Shown: positions 1-9,237, counted from the first letter of the stretch. The stretch: DNA of 64,000 bases from Novosphingobium flavum (GCF_014230315.1 NZ_JACLAW010000003.1:1-64000), one strand, 5' to 3'. Program-made: numbers and translations. The notes: generated from the sequence alone by a model not told the origin.

Positions 1-352
1 CAGCAGGGGCCGGCGCGGCGGCAGCGGCCGGCGCAGGCGCGGCAGCAGCGGGAGCCGGGGCGGCGGCGGCAGCCGGGGCGGGCGCGGCCTTGGCGGCGGA
101 GGCATCTTCGCCCTCACCCGCAAGCACGGCGATCACGGTACCGACCTTCACGCCTTCGCTGCCTTCCGGCACGGTGATCGAGGCAATGATGCCTTCGTCG
201 ACCGCCTCGAATTCCATCGTGGCCTTGTCGGTCTCGATCTCGGCGAGGATGTCACCGGAGGAAACGGCATCTCCCTCCTTGACCAGCCATTTCGCTAGTG
301 TTCCCTCTTCCATCGTGGGAGAAAGGGCGGGCATCTTGATCTCGATCGGCAT
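1..352 (-). CDS. Pyruvate dehydrogenase complex subunit with N-terminal lipoyl domain (partial: PdhB E1-beta or E2)
   Basis: Only the first 117 codons are in the window; the gene runs off the left edge. They encode a complete lipoyl domain (residues 1-80) with the lipoyl-lysine in the ETDKATME motif, K43, followed by an Ala/Pro-rich swinging-arm linker. In this complex the lipoyl lysine carries acetyl groups between the E1 and E2 active sites. In alphaproteobacteria both E2 and the E1-beta subunit PdhB start with such a domain, so the identity stays open. The VLAGEGED stretch after the domain makes me lean weakly to PdhB. The linker causes the GC-rich repetitive DNA at 1-110. Confidence 0.85.
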   Translation of the reverse strand, partial: MPIEIKMPALSPTMEEGTLAKWLVKEGDAVSSGDILAEIETDKATMEFEAVDEGIIASITVPEGSEGVKVGTVIAVLAGEGEDASAAKAAPAPAAAAAPAPAAAAPAPAAAAAPAPA

Positions 353-478
353 GGGTGGCTCGCTCCGTCAAACTGGCGCTGCTCTTGGCGCTTGGTCTTG
401 ACCAATCGGCCGCGCGTTGCAAGCGAATTACATGGAAAAGTGCAACAGACGGTTAGAAATTTGTTGGAGAGCGAGAGG

Positions 479-934
479 TTGAGAACCTATCTGGTTATTG
501 TTGACGAGACGGAGGAGGTCAGAATGGCGCTCCGCTTCGCTTCCCGCCGCGCCGCCAAGACCGGCGGTGAGCTGCAATTGCTCGCCATCGTCCCCCGCCA
601 GGCCTTCGTCGCCTTTGGCGGAGTCCAGGCCACGATCGAGGAAGAGGCCCGTGCCCGGGCCGAGGTTCTCGTCACTTCGCTGGCCGGAAACGTCTTCTCC
701 GACAGCGGCAAGATGCCCGCCATCGCCGTCCGCCAGGGAGACGCGATCAAGGTGGTGACCGAATACATGGCCGAACATGGCGACGTTGCCGCGCTGGTGC
801 TGGGCGCAGCGGAAGTCGATACGCCGGGGCCGCTGGTCAGCTGGTTCGCCGGGCCGGGGATCGGCACCCTGCCCTGCCCGCTCTACATCGTGCCCGCGTC
901 GCTCGACGAGGCGAAGATCGACGACCTCAGCTGA
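479..934 (+). CDS. Universal stress protein family protein
   Basis: The 151-residue product begins RTYLVIVDETEE after a TTG start. It has the UspA-type alternating beta/alpha layout and ends in LPCPLYIVPAS, resembling the last strand of the fold. The TTG at 479 is chosen because a GGAG lies 8-9 bases upstream and homologues begin near this point. An open frame extends up to 392 but adds 29 residues that do not look like the family. The protein is probably cytosolic; USP proteins bind nucleotides or act in stress survival, and the specific role here is unknown. It stands alone, divergent from the dehydrogenase gene and convergent with rnr (12-base gap). Confidence 0.72.
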   Translation: MRTYLVIVDETEEVRMALRFASRRAAKTGGELQLLAIVPRQAFVAFGGVQATIEEEARARAEVLVTSLAGNVFSDSGKMPAIAVRQGDAIKVVTEYMAEHGDVAALVLGAAEVDTPGPLVSWFAGPGIGTLPCPLYIVPASLDEAKIDDLS

Positions 935-946
935 AACCGACAGCGA

Positions 947-3247
947 TCAGCGCCGCTTGCCCTGATGGCGGATATTGCCGGGACGGCCGCGCTTGCCGGC
1001 CATGTGCCCACCCTTTTTCTGGAAATCGCCCTTCTTCTTGAACTCCATCGCCCTGCCGCGCGGCTCGATCTTGCTGCCGGGGCCGTCGACCGGCTCGAAC
1101 TTGAGTGCGCCGGTTAGCGGGTTGGCTTCGGCCAGCTTGAGCTCGACGATCTGGCCTATGGCGAATTTCGTACCACTCTGCTCGCCTTCAAGGACCTGCG
1201 CGCGTTCGTCGTAGTTGAAACGCTCCCAGCCGAGGGTGGAGACGGGGACAAGGCCGTCTCCGCCGAGACCGAGGATCGTGGCGAAGAGGCCGAATTTCTG
1301 CACGTCGGTGATGCGGGTGGTGAAGGTCTCGCCAACCCGGCCGGACAGCCAGGCGGCGACGTAGCGGTCGATGGTCTCGCGCTCTGCCTCCATCGCGCGG
1401 CGTTCGGCGGCGCTGATAGCTTCGGCGATGCGGGTGAGATCGGCGCGGTCACGTTCGGACAGGCCGGACGTGCCGGGGACATCGGCCTTCGGCGCGGGCT
1501 GTTCAAGGCCGAAGGCATCGACGAGGGCACGGTGGACGAGAAGGTCCGCGTAGCGCCGGATCGGGGAAGTGAAGTGCGCGTAGGAACCGAGCGCGAGGCC
1601 GAAGTGACCGGCGTTGCGCGGGCCGTAGTAGGCCTGGGTCTGACTGCGCAGCACGGCTTCCATGACCAGGATGCGCTCGGCCTCGTCGGTCACGTCCTTG
1701 AGCAGGCGGTTGAACAGGCCGGGGGTAATGACCTGGCCCAGGGCGATGTTGCGATCGAAGGTGGAAAGGTATTCCTTGAGCGCGACGAGCTTTTCCCGGC
1801 TCGGCGGCTCGTGGATGCGGTAAACCACGGGGGCGACCTTGCTTTCCAGCGCCTTGGCCGCGGCGACGTTGGCGGCGATCATGAAATCTTCCACCACCCG
1901 GTGCGCGTCGAGCCGTTCGCGCACGGCGATCTCGACGATCTTGCCGTGCTCGTCGAGGCGGACACGACGCTCGGGGATTTCGAGCTCAAGCGGATCGCGC
2001 TTGGAGCGGGCGGATTCCAGCAGGCGCCAGGCGGCCCAGAGGTTGTTGAGGTGCTCAGGCGCCTCGCCCGTGTCGATCCGGCGCTGGGCCTCCTCGTAGG
2101 CGATGACCTCGGCGATGCGGACGAGGGCGCGGGTGAAGCGGAATTCGGTGATGCGGCCTTCGCTGTCGATCGTGAGGTGGCAGGCCATGGCCGCGCGGTC
2201 CTCGCCCGAGCGGAGGGAGCAGACGTCGGCGGACAGGACTTCGGGCAGCATCGGCACGACGCGGTCGGGAAAATAGACCGAGTTGCCGCGCTTCCTTGCC
2301 TCACGGTCGAGCATGCCGCCGGGGCGGACGTAGAAGCTGACGTCGGCAATGGCGACGATGGCGTCGAAGCCGCCCGCTTCGTTGGGCTGGGCCCAGATCG
2401 CATCGTCATGGTCGCGCGCGTCGGACGGGTCGATGGCGACGATCGGGAGGTGGCGCAGGTCTTCGCGCTTGTTCTCCGCAAGGGGGAGCTTGGCCGCGAT
2501 CTGGCCTTCTTCCAGCACTTCGCCGGGGAAGGTGAAGGGGATGCCGTGCTTGTGGATCGCGATCAGGCTGAAGGCGCGCGGGGCGAGCGGATCGCCGAGC
2601 ACGGCGGTGACCTTGACCCCGGAGCGCGGCGAGCGCCCAGCCGGTTCGGCCAGCACGAGGTTGCCCGCTTCCGCGCCGGCAAGATCCGCGATCGGCACGG
2701 CATTGCGCACGCGCTTGTCCACCGGCGCCAGCCAGCCCTTGCCGCCGCCATCGATCTCGACCACCCCGAGCATCTGGTCTTCGTGGTGCGCGAGCTTCTT
2801 CATTGGGTGAGCGCGCCAGCCCTGCCCCGCTTCCTCGGTGCGGCACAGCACCCGGTCACCCACCTTGAGCGCGCCGTCGCGCCGGGCGGCCTTGCCCTTG
2901 GGCTCGACGATGCGCAGGCGCGGCGGGGGGCTGGCATCGTCGGGCTGCCAGCTATCGGGGATAGCATAGGCCTCGCCGTCCTCGATCTCGACCACCCGCA
3001 GGACGGTGACCTTGGCGACCCCGCCCATGCGGTGGAAGGCGGTGCGGTTGCCGTCGATCAGGCCTTCGTCGGCCATGTCGCGCAGCAGGGCCTTGAGCTG
3101 GATCTTTTCCTGCCCCTTGAGGCCGAAGGCGCGGGCGATCTCGCGCTTGCCGGCCGGTTCCTCGCTGCTGGCGATGAAATCCAGCACCTGCTGGCGGGTC
3201 GGCATTCCGTGGGGCAGCTTGGCTCGGTTCTGGGGCTTGCGGTTCAT
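947..3247 (-). CDS. rnr: Ribonuclease R (3'-5' exoribonuclease)
   Basis: This 766-residue protein matches RNase R, the processive 3'-5' hydrolase of structured RNA. An N-terminal winged-helix/cold-shock region is followed by the RNB catalytic domain, with the DPSDARDHDD motif near residues 270-280 carrying the metal-binding aspartates. An S1 domain spans about 625-720 and a short Lys/Arg/Gly-rich tail closes the protein. The start at 3247 (MNRKPQNRAK) is preferred. An open frame reaches 3463, but that extension lies opposite the peptidase gene and has no family similarity. The gene is divergent from the M3 peptidase, with 82 bases between the starts. Confidence 0.93.
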   Translation of the reverse strand: MNRKPQNRAKLPHGMPTRQQVLDFIASSEEPAGKREIARAFGLKGQEKIQLKALLRDMADEGLIDGNRTAFHRMGGVAKVTVLRVVEIEDGEAYAIPDSWQPDDASPPPRLRIVEPKGKAARRDGALKVGDRVLCRTEEAGQGWRAHPMKKLAHHEDQMLGVVEIDGGGKGWLAPVDKRVRNAVPIADLAGAEAGNLVLAEPAGRSPRSGVKVTAVLGDPLAPRAFSLIAIHKHGIPFTFPGEVLEEGQIAAKLPLAENKREDLRHLPIVAIDPSDARDHDDAIWAQPNEAGGFDAIVAIADVSFYVRPGGMLDREARKRGNSVYFPDRVVPMLPEVLSADVCSLRSGEDRAAMACHLTIDSEGRITEFRFTRALVRIAEVIAYEEAQRRIDTGEAPEHLNNLWAAWRLLESARSKRDPLELEIPERRVRLDEHGKIVEIAVRERLDAHRVVEDFMIAANVAAAKALESKVAPVVYRIHEPPSREKLVALKEYLSTFDRNIALGQVITPGLFNRLLKDVTDEAERILVMEAVLRSQTQAYYGPRNAGHFGLALGSYAHFTSPIRRYADLLVHRALVDAFGLEQPAPKADVPGTSGLSERDRADLTRIAEAISAAERRAMEAERETIDRYVAAWLSGRVGETFTTRITDVQKFGLFATILGLGGDGLVPVSTLGWERFNYDERAQVLEGEQSGTKFAIGQIVELKLAEANPLTGALKFEPVDGPGSKIEPRGRAMEFKKKGDFQKKGGHMAGKRGRPGNIRHQGKRR

Positions 3248-3329
3248 GCTACAGCCTTGGCGGCAAACGCTTCTGCTGGCAACGTGGGGTGAAGCCGATT
3301 TTGGGCCGAATTTGCGGAGTACCTTGTAA

Positions 3330-5369
3330 ATGCGCCGATCTTTTGCCCCTGCCCTGCTCGCCTGCTCGGTCCTTGCGGGGAGCGCCGAGGCAGCGCCACT
3401 GCGGCCCAACGGGTCGGACCTGTTCGCCGGGGCGATCCTTGGCAATCCGCAGGACGCAGGCACGATTTCGCGGCGCTGCGATGCTTACCTTGCCGAGATC
3501 GCGCGGCGGCAGGCCGTGCTGGAGAACGGAGCCGGAGCGGCGACCGTGCACCTGACCTTGCAGACCTTTGATGACGTCAACAACCTGCTGATCGCGGCGG
3601 CGGGCGAGTTCGCGCTGTACCGGGAGGCTTCGGCCGATGCGGCGCGGCGAGAGGCGGGCAGCGCCTGCGAGGTGAAGGTCGCGGCGGCCAACACCCGGCT
3701 CAACCTTTCCCGCAAGGTCTATGACCGCCTGAAGGCGATCCCGGCGGCCAAGGCCGATCCGGCCACGCGCCTTTACCTGACCCGCAGCCTTGGGGGATTT
3801 GAGCGCTCGGGCGTGGCCCTGCCTGCGGCGCAGCGCAAGCGGGCGCAGGACCTGCAGGACAAGATCTCGGCCGCCGGTGCCGCGTTCGACCGCGAGATCG
3901 CCAATGGGCGCAAGACCGTGAGCGCCGATCCGGCCGAGCTGGAAGGCCTGCCGCCCGACTTCATTGCCGCGCACAAGCCGGGGCCGGACGGAAAGGTGAC
4001 GATCTCGACCGACTATCCCGACCTCTTTCCGGTCCTCTCCTATGCCCGGAGCGAGGGCCTGCGCCGGAAGCTCTACGAGGCCAACCTGACGCGGGCCTGG
4101 CCGGCGAACGACGCCAACCTGCGCGTCATGCTCGACCTGCGACAGCAGTTCGCGGCCCTGCTGGGCCGCAAGGACCACGCGACGCTGGTGCTGGAAGACA
4201 AGATGCTCGACCGGCCCGCCAAGGTCGAAGGCCTGCTCACCGAAATGGCGGCAGCGGCGCGCCCTGCGGCGGCGCGGGACTATGCGCGCAAGCTGGCAGT
4301 CTATCAGATGGGCCACCCCGGGGCGACGAGCTTCAACGCCTGGGACAATGCCTGGCTCAGCCAGCAGGTGCAGAAGCGCGACTTTGCCTATGACCGGCAG
4401 GAGGCGCGGCAGTATTTCGCTTATGACAATGTCCGCGACGGCATCCTGCGGCTGACGGAAAGCCTGTTCGGCGTGACCATCCGCCCGTGGAGGACCACGA
4501 CATGGGACTCGTCGGTCGAGGCCTACGAGATGTTCGAGGGGCGCGGTGCCAATGCCGGCAAGCTGATCGGGCGGTTCTATTTCGACAGCCACCCCCGCCC
4601 CGGCAAGTACAACCATGCCAACATGATCAACCTCAGGCAGGGCCTGGCGGGACGCGCAGTGCCGGTTGGCGTGCTGGTGATGAACCTGCCGGAAGGCGGG
4701 CACGCGACCGGGCTGATGGAGCACGGCGACGTGGAGACGTTCCTCCACGAATTCGGTCATATGTTGCACCACATCTTCGGCGGCCAGGCCGCGCGCTGGG
4801 CGGGGCTTTCGGGAGTTTCGACCGAGTGGGACTTCGTCGAGGCGCCTTCGCAGATGCTGGAGGAATGGGTCTATGATTATGACACGCTGGCGAAGTTCGC
4901 GGTGAACGCCAAGGGCGAGACGATCCCGCGCGCGCTGGTGGAGAAGATGAACGCGGCGCGCTACTTCGATCTTGGCATGACCGACATGCGGCAGCTGGCC
5001 CTGTCCAACATCTCGCTGCGGCTGCACCAGGGCCCTGCGCCAGCAGACCTTGGCGCGCGGACCCGGCAGCTCGATGCGGAGTACGATGCCCTGCCCCTCC
5101 CCGCTTTCGCCCAGCAGCAGGACAGCTTCGGCCACCTCAACGGCTATTCGGCGGTCTATTACACCTATCGCTGGTCCAAGGTCATCGCCGACGACATGTT
5201 CACCCGCTTTGCCAAGGCCGGGCTGCGAGACCCGGCAACGGCGCTGGCCTATCGCCGCAAGGTGCTCGAGCCGGGCGGAAGCAAGCCGGCGGCGCAACTG
5301 GTTGCCGACTTCCTCGGGCGGCCGATCAGCATTGATGCCTACAAGGCGGAGATGGCCAAGGACCGGTAG
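3330..5369 (+). CDS. Secreted M3-family zinc metallopeptidase (oligopeptidase / peptidyl-dipeptidase type)
   Basis: A Sec signal peptide (residues 1-22, ending GSAEA) precedes a 679-residue thimet-oligopeptidase-like protein. The zinc site HEFGH lies at about residues 473-477 and a second metal-ligand glutamate in FVEAPSQMLEEW about 25-30 residues later, the standard M3 arrangement. Family members cut short peptides; a periplasmic location follows from the signal peptide. The length equals that of Dcp/OpdA-type enzymes. Whether it is a dipeptidyl carboxypeptidase or an endo-oligopeptidase cannot be told from sequence alone. It stands alone, convergent with the chemoreceptor gene. Confidence 0.88.
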   Translation: MRRSFAPALLACSVLAGSAEAAPLRPNGSDLFAGAILGNPQDAGTISRRCDAYLAEIARRQAVLENGAGAATVHLTLQTFDDVNNLLIAAAGEFALYREASADAARREAGSACEVKVAAANTRLNLSRKVYDRLKAIPAAKADPATRLYLTRSLGGFERSGVALPAAQRKRAQDLQDKISAAGAAFDREIANGRKTVSADPAELEGLPPDFIAAHKPGPDGKVTISTDYPDLFPVLSYARSEGLRRKLYEANLTRAWPANDANLRVMLDLRQQFAALLGRKDHATLVLEDKMLDRPAKVEGLLTEMAAAARPAAARDYARKLAVYQMGHPGATSFNAWDNAWLSQQVQKRDFAYDRQEARQYFAYDNVRDGILRLTESLFGVTIRPWRTTTWDSSVEAYEMFEGRGANAGKLIGRFYFDSHPRPGKYNHANMINLRQGLAGRAVPVGVLVMNLPEGGHATGLMEHGDVETFLHEFGHMLHHIFGGQAARWAGLSGVSTEWDFVEAPSQMLEEWVYDYDTLAKFAVNAKGETIPRALVEKMNAARYFDLGMTDMRQLALSNISLRLHQGPAPADLGARTRQLDAEYDALPLPAFAQQQDSFGHLNGYSAVYYTYRWSKVIADDMFTRFAKAGLRDPATALAYRRKVLEPGGSKPAAQLVADFLGRPISIDAYKAEMAKDR

Positions 5370-5393
5370 AAGCCGCCGCCCGGTGGGACGGGG

Positions 5394-6827
5394 TCAGAAC
5401 TCCGCCCAGTCGCTTTCGACTGCGACAGGGGCGCCGTTGGCGACGTAGCGCACTTCGGCCGGGCGAGGTGCCGTTTCGTTGGCTGCCGGCCGAAGCATCG
5501 GGGCCGGCGCGGCGCGATCGGCCTTGGGCGACTTGCCGGCCGGTGACTGCGCGCCGCCCGGCAGGCGGAAGGCGCCGACCAGGGTGCCGAGCGCCTGGGC
5601 CTCGGACGCGAGACTGGCGGCGGCGGCGGTGCTTTCCTCGACCATCGCGGCGTTCTGCTGGGTCATGCGGTCCATCTCCTTCACCGCGGCATTGACCTGT
5701 TCCAGATTGCGCACCTGCATCCCGGCGCTGTCCGACACTTCGGCGACGAACTGGCTCATCGAACCCACGCGCTCGACCAGGCTCGAGATGATCTGTCCGG
5801 CCTGCTGGGCAAGATTGACCCCGGAAACGACGTCCGAGCCACTCTGCTTGATCAGGTTCTTGATATCCTGCGCCGCCTCGGCCGAACGCTGGGCCAGCGT
5901 TCGGACCTCGTTTGCCACGACCGCGAAGCCCTTGCCCGCTTCACCGGCGCGCGCGGCCTCGACCCCGGCGTTGAGCGCGAGCAGGTTGGTCTGGAAGGCG
6001 ATCCCGTCGATCAGGCCGATGATCGCGTGAATCCGGTCGGACGAGGTGCGGATCGTTTCCATCGCGCCGATCACCTCGCCGACCACCGCACTGCCATTGT
6101 TGGCGATGCCGAGGGTCTCACCTACCGCCTTGGCAGCTTCTTCAGCCTGATGGGCGATCTGGCGGACATTGCCGGTCGCCTCGTTCATCGCGCCGGAGGT
6201 TTCGCCGAGATTGGCGGCGAGGCGTTCGTTACGCTGCGCGAGGTCGGCGGCGGCGCTGCTGATTTCCTTCGCCCCGGTGAGGACTGAACCCGCGCCGGAA
6301 TGGACATCGGCGATGGCCTGGGCGAGCGACCGGGCAGCGGCGTTGAAATTGACCCGGATCTCGTCATAGGCGCCGGGGAAAGTCTCGGTGATCGCCGCGT
6401 CAAGATCGTTGCCGGCGAGGCGCTTGAGGTGATCGCGCAAGGTGGTGATGATGTGCTGCTGCGTCTCCAGCCCGGTCATCTGCTCGATATTGTCGCGGAA
6501 GCGGCCCATGGCGACTGTCATCCGGCCCACGCAATCGCGGTGATCGGCATAGAGGATCGGGCTGCTCACGTCTCCGGCGGCGAGCGCCTCCATCCGGACC
6601 ACGGTGTCGACATAGGGCCTGCAGATCAGCTCGCCAGCGACGTGCAGGACGGCGAGGTTGACGGCACCTGATGCGGCCATCACGACCAGCACGGCCCAGG
6701 CGGGAAGCCATCCAAGGGAGCAGGCAACCGCCACCACGGTGGCGGGAAGCCACAGGCCCACCACCACCAGTTTCAATGACGCGAACTTGCGGCGAATAGG
6801 CAGATTCTTCACGAAAGCATCGAACAT
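5394..6827 (-). CDS. Methyl-accepting chemotaxis protein without a periplasmic sensor domain
   Basis: The 477-residue protein has two adjacent hydrophobic segments (about 18-40 and 42-65) joined by almost no loop, then a HAMP-like region and a long coiled-coil signalling domain. The conserved hairpin tip ([20 protein letters not shown], about residues 275-295) contacts CheA and CheW. The C-terminus ends DWAEF, resembling the WxxF-type pentapeptide that tethers CheR/CheB. With no sizeable periplasmic domain it probably senses a cytoplasmic or membrane signal. No other chemotaxis gene is nearby, so it is an orphan receptor. A 9-bp inverted repeat lies upstream at 6880-6903. Confidence 0.9.
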   Translation of the reverse strand: MFDAFVKNLPIRRKFASLKLVVVGLWLPATVVAVACSLGWLPAWAVLVVMAASGAVNLAVLHVAGELICRPYVDTVVRMEALAAGDVSSPILYADHRDCVGRMTVAMGRFRDNIEQMTGLETQQHIITTLRDHLKRLAGNDLDAAITETFPGAYDEIRVNFNAAARSLAQAIADVHSGAGSVLTGAKEISSAAADLAQRNERLAANLGETSGAMNEATGNVRQIAHQAEEAAKAVGETLGIANNGSAVVGEVIGAMETIRTSSDRIHAIIGLIDGIAFQTNLLALNAGVEAARAGEAGKGFAVVANEVRTLAQRSAEAAQDIKNLIKQSGSDVVSGVNLAQQAGQIISSLVERVGSMSQFVAEVSDSAGMQVRNLEQVNAAVKEMDRMTQQNAAMVEESTAAAASLASEAQALGTLVGAFRLPGGAQSPAGKSPKADRAAPAPMLRPAANETAPRPAEVRYVANGAPVAVESDWAEF

Positions 6828-6879
6828 GACCGCACTCCAGCCTGTGGATACGGTTCGACACTAACCAAAGTTCATTCTA

Positions 6880-6903
6880 CTGCGGATAATGCCCTATCCG
6901 CAG
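6880..6903. promoter_or_regulatory. 9-bp inverted repeat upstream of the chemoreceptor gene (possible operator)
   Basis: CTGCGGATA at 6880-6888 and TATCCGCAG at 6895-6903 are perfect inverted repeats separated by six bases. They lie 53 bases upstream of the chemoreceptor start. No T-run follows on either strand, so a protein-binding site is more likely than a terminator. The regulator is unknown. Confidence 0.4.
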
Positions 6904-6976
6904 AACGCCCTAGCCATCCGCTCATTGTAAAGTGCGAATTTGCAATTGATTGCGAAATGCACTGAACGCTCGCGGA

Positions 6977-8539
6977 TCAATAGGCGCGCGCGACGTAGAT
7001 CGTCTCCACCACCGCATCGCCAGTGAAGGGGCATGTCCCCGCCGGCGCGGGCCCGTTCATCGGCGTGTTTCGGATCGTCAGCTTGAGCGCCTTGAGCTTC
7101 TGCACCACGGCTTCCAGTGCAGCGCCGGTCGGCCGCGACCAGCCCAGCTCGACCCAGCCGGGATAGCGCTTCGCGTCAGCGAAGAATTCGGCGAGGCCTT
7201 CGAGAGTGGTCACGCCGCGCTCGATCTGGGCGTCGCGCTTGGTCGTCGCTTCGGCATGGAGGCTGGACTGGATCGATTCCAGCTCGGCCGAGGCGGTGGC
7301 GAGGAATTCGTCACGCGCCTGCCCGGCGAAATTGACCTTGCCATCCTCGCGCCACAGCCTGTCACGCCGCAGGACCGAGACCTGTCCGCCAGCAGCATCG
7401 CGCCCGCCAATCTCGAGGATCAGCGGCACACCCTTCTTGACCCAGGCCCAACGCTTCTGGGTGGCCTTGCCCGGGCGCTTGTCGAGCAAAACGCGCGTCC
7501 GTTCGCCAAGCGCGGTCTGCGCGGCGAGCGCGCGGCGCAGGTCTTCGCAATAGGCGAGCAGGGCCTCGTCGCCATCGTCGTCGCGCAGCATGGGCAGGAT
7601 CACGATCTGGTGCGGGGCAATTGCCGGGGGCACGCGCAGGCCATCATCATCTCCATGAGTCATGATGACGCCGCCGATCATCCGGGTCGACACGCCCCAC
7701 GAGGTGGTGTGACAGTGCTGCTGCGCGCCTTCCTTGTCCTGGTAGCGGATGCCCGCCGCCTCGGCGAAGCCGGTGCCGAGATAGTGCGAGGTGCCGGCCT
7801 GAAGGGCCTTGCCGTCCTGCATCATCGCCTCGATCGAATAGGTCGCGACGGCACCGGGGAAGCGTTCGTTCTCGGGCTTTTCGCCGGCGATCACCGGCAT
7901 GGCGAGGACGTCTTCCGCGAAAGAGCGGTACATTTCCAACGCGCGCAGGGTCTCGGCCATGGCGTCGGCGCGGTCGGCGTGAGCGGTATGGCCTTCCTGC
8001 CAGAGGAATTCGCTGGTGCGCAGGAACATCCGGGTGCGCATTTCCCAGCGAACCACGTTCGCCCACTGGTTGGTGAGCAGCGGCAGATCTCGCCACGACT
8101 GGACCCAGCGCGACATGGCCGCGCCGATCACCGTTTCGGAGGTGGGGCGGACGACAAGCGGCTCTTCGAGCTTTGCCTCGGGGTCGGGGACCAGGCCGCC
8201 CTTCCCGTCACCCACCAGGCGGTGATGGGTAACGACCGCCATTTCCTTGGCGAAGCCTTCGACGTGTTCGGCTTCCTTGGCGAAATAGGACAGGGGGATG
8301 AACAGCGGGAAATAGCAGTTGGAGACGCCGGCATCCTTGATCCGCGCATCCATCACCTGCTGGATGCGTTCCCAGATACCGTAGCCCCACGGCTTGATGA
8401 CCATGCAACCGCGCACGCCGCTCTCCTCCGCCATGTCGGCTTCGGAGATGACTTCCTGGTACCACGCGGCGAAATCCGCATCGCGGGTGACGGAAAGGGC
8501 GTGTTTGATAGCGACGGGCTTTTGGGCGGGCTGATTCAT
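6977..8539 (-). CDS. proS: Prolyl-tRNA synthetase, archaeal/eukaryotic-type architecture
   Basis: This class II synthetase charges tRNA-Pro. The 520-residue length, the motif-2 block FLRTSEFLWQEGHTAHA (about 170-186), the GTSHYLG segment and a C-terminal extension ending IYVARAY are marks of the archaeal/eukaryotic-like ProRS. The bacterial form with its INS editing domain looks different, and the shorter alphaproteobacterial form is about 440 residues. No INS domain is visible. The start MNQPAQKP is the only sensible one; its ATG lies inside a 10-bp hairpin (8537-8562). phaR lies 41 bases upstream on the same strand. No second proS is in the window. Confidence 0.93.
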   Translation of the reverse strand: MNQPAQKPVAIKHALSVTRDADFAAWYQEVISEADMAEESGVRGCMVIKPWGYGIWERIQQVMDARIKDAGVSNCYFPLFIPLSYFAKEAEHVEGFAKEMAVVTHHRLVGDGKGGLVPDPEAKLEEPLVVRPTSETVIGAAMSRWVQSWRDLPLLTNQWANVVRWEMRTRMFLRTSEFLWQEGHTAHADRADAMAETLRALEMYRSFAEDVLAMPVIAGEKPENERFPGAVATYSIEAMMQDGKALQAGTSHYLGTGFAEAAGIRYQDKEGAQQHCHTTSWGVSTRMIGGVIMTHGDDDGLRVPPAIAPHQIVILPMLRDDDGDEALLAYCEDLRRALAAQTALGERTRVLLDKRPGKATQKRWAWVKKGVPLILEIGGRDAAGGQVSVLRRDRLWREDGKVNFAGQARDEFLATASAELESIQSSLHAEATTKRDAQIERGVTTLEGLAEFFADAKRYPGWVELGWSRPTGAALEAVVQKLKALKLTIRNTPMNGPAPAGTCPFTGDAVVETIYVARAY

Positions 8540-8562
8540 GAGCGGCCTGTTAGCCGCTCATG
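8537..8562 (-). promoter_or_regulatory. Hairpin covering the proS start codon, with a three-codon upstream ORF
   Basis: CATGAGCGGC (8537-8546) and GCCGCTCATG (8553-8562) form a perfect 10-bp stem with a six-base loop. On the minus strand the proS ATG (8539-8537) is in the 3' arm. The 5' arm contains another ATG (8561-8559) opening an ORF of Met-Ser-Gly and then TAA. No U-tract follows, so a simple terminator is unlikely. The stem could limit proS translation or mark the phaR-proS boundary; that role is inferred. Confidence 0.45.
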
Positions 8563-8580
8563 CGCCCACGTTCAAATGCC

Positions 8581-9144
8581 TTACTTACCGAGTTCGTCGA
8601 GCTTCTTCTGCATCGCAGCCATCTGGGCCTTGAGCGAGGAGAGATCGTCCTTGGGCTTTTCCTCGCCCGGGGTTTCGCCGGCGGCCATTTCCGCACCCGG
8701 CATGAAGGCGGCGGCAGCGGCCTTGAACATTTCCATGTTGCGCTGAGCGATCGCGGCGAGCGGATTGTTGCCGAGGCTTTCCTCGAAGGCCTTGCGCAGC
8801 TTGAGCTGGTTCTCGCGGAAATGCTCCATCGAGGCTTCGAGATAGTGCGGCAGCAGCGACTGCATCGAGTTGCCATACATGGCGATCAGCTGGCGCAGGA
8901 AGTTGACCGGGAGGATCTGCTCCCCTCCGCTGGCCTCTTCTTCCATGATGATCTGGGTGAGGATTTGGTGCGTGATGTCGGCGCCGGTCTTGGCGTCGAC
9001 CACCTTGAAGTCCACCCCTTCGCGGGTCATCTTGGCAAGATGGTCGAGCGTGATGTAGCTGGACGAGCGCGTGTTATAAAGCCGCCGGTTGGCGTACTTC
9101 TTGATCACCACGATATCGCCGTCTTCGCTCGACTTACCGGCCAT
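8581..9144 (-). CDS. phaR: Polyhydroxyalkanoate synthesis repressor PhaR
   Basis: The 187-residue protein begins with the PHB/PHA accumulation regulator DNA-binding domain (VIKKYANRRLYNTRSSSY through TQIIMEEE), followed by a PHB-binding-type region and a C-terminal coiled coil. PhaR represses phasin genes and its own gene and is released when it binds PHA. The start at 9144 (MAGKSS) is preferred because GGGGG sits about nine bases upstream; in-frame ATGs at 9180 and 9159 are less well supported. TGC-rich palindromes upstream (9198-9229) fit autoregulation. No pha synthesis gene is in the window. Confidence 0.88.
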   Translation of the reverse strand: MAGKSSEDGDIVVIKKYANRRLYNTRSSSYITLDHLAKMTREGVDFKVVDAKTGADITHQILTQIIMEEEASGGEQILPVNFLRQLIAMYGNSMQSLLPHYLEASMEHFRENQLKLRKAFEESLGNNPLAAIAQRNMEMFKAAAAAFMPGAEMAAGETPGEEKPKDDLSSLKAQMAAMQKKLDELGK

Positions 9145-9197
9145 TTGCAACACCCCCATAATGCCTGATTCGGCTTTCATATGGTATAGGCGTTTGG

Positions 9198-9229
9198 TTG
9201 CATTGCAACAACGGCATTGTTGCGCAGCA
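9198..9229. promoter_or_regulatory. Candidate PhaR operator (TGC-rich palindromes)
   Basis: TTGCATTGCAA at 9198-9208 is a perfect palindrome around a 3-base centre. TTGCGCAGCA follows at 9220-9229. Described PhaR proteins bind TGC/GCA-rich palindromes, including in front of their own gene. These sites lie 54-85 bases upstream of phaR and would overlap its promoter. Assignment is by position and motif likeness only. Confidence 0.4.
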
Positions 9230-9237
9230 CAAGCCCC

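Noticed and set aside
1-110. Tandem repeat array at the left edge
   Set aside because: The GC-rich repetition comes from codons for the Ala/Pro linker of the lipoyl protein, not from a separate DNA repeat.
1532-3292. Long open frame of 586 codons antisense to rnr
   Set aside because: It lies opposite a clear RNase R gene and its translation has the low-complexity composition typical of antisense frames in GC-rich DNA.
3249-5297. 682-codon open frame antisense to the M3 peptidase
   Set aside because: The plus strand encodes an intact peptidase with its zinc motif; the antisense frame shows no recognisable domain.
6950-8746. 598-codon open frame antisense to proS
   Set aside because: It mirrors a confident ProRS gene and shows no domain of its own.
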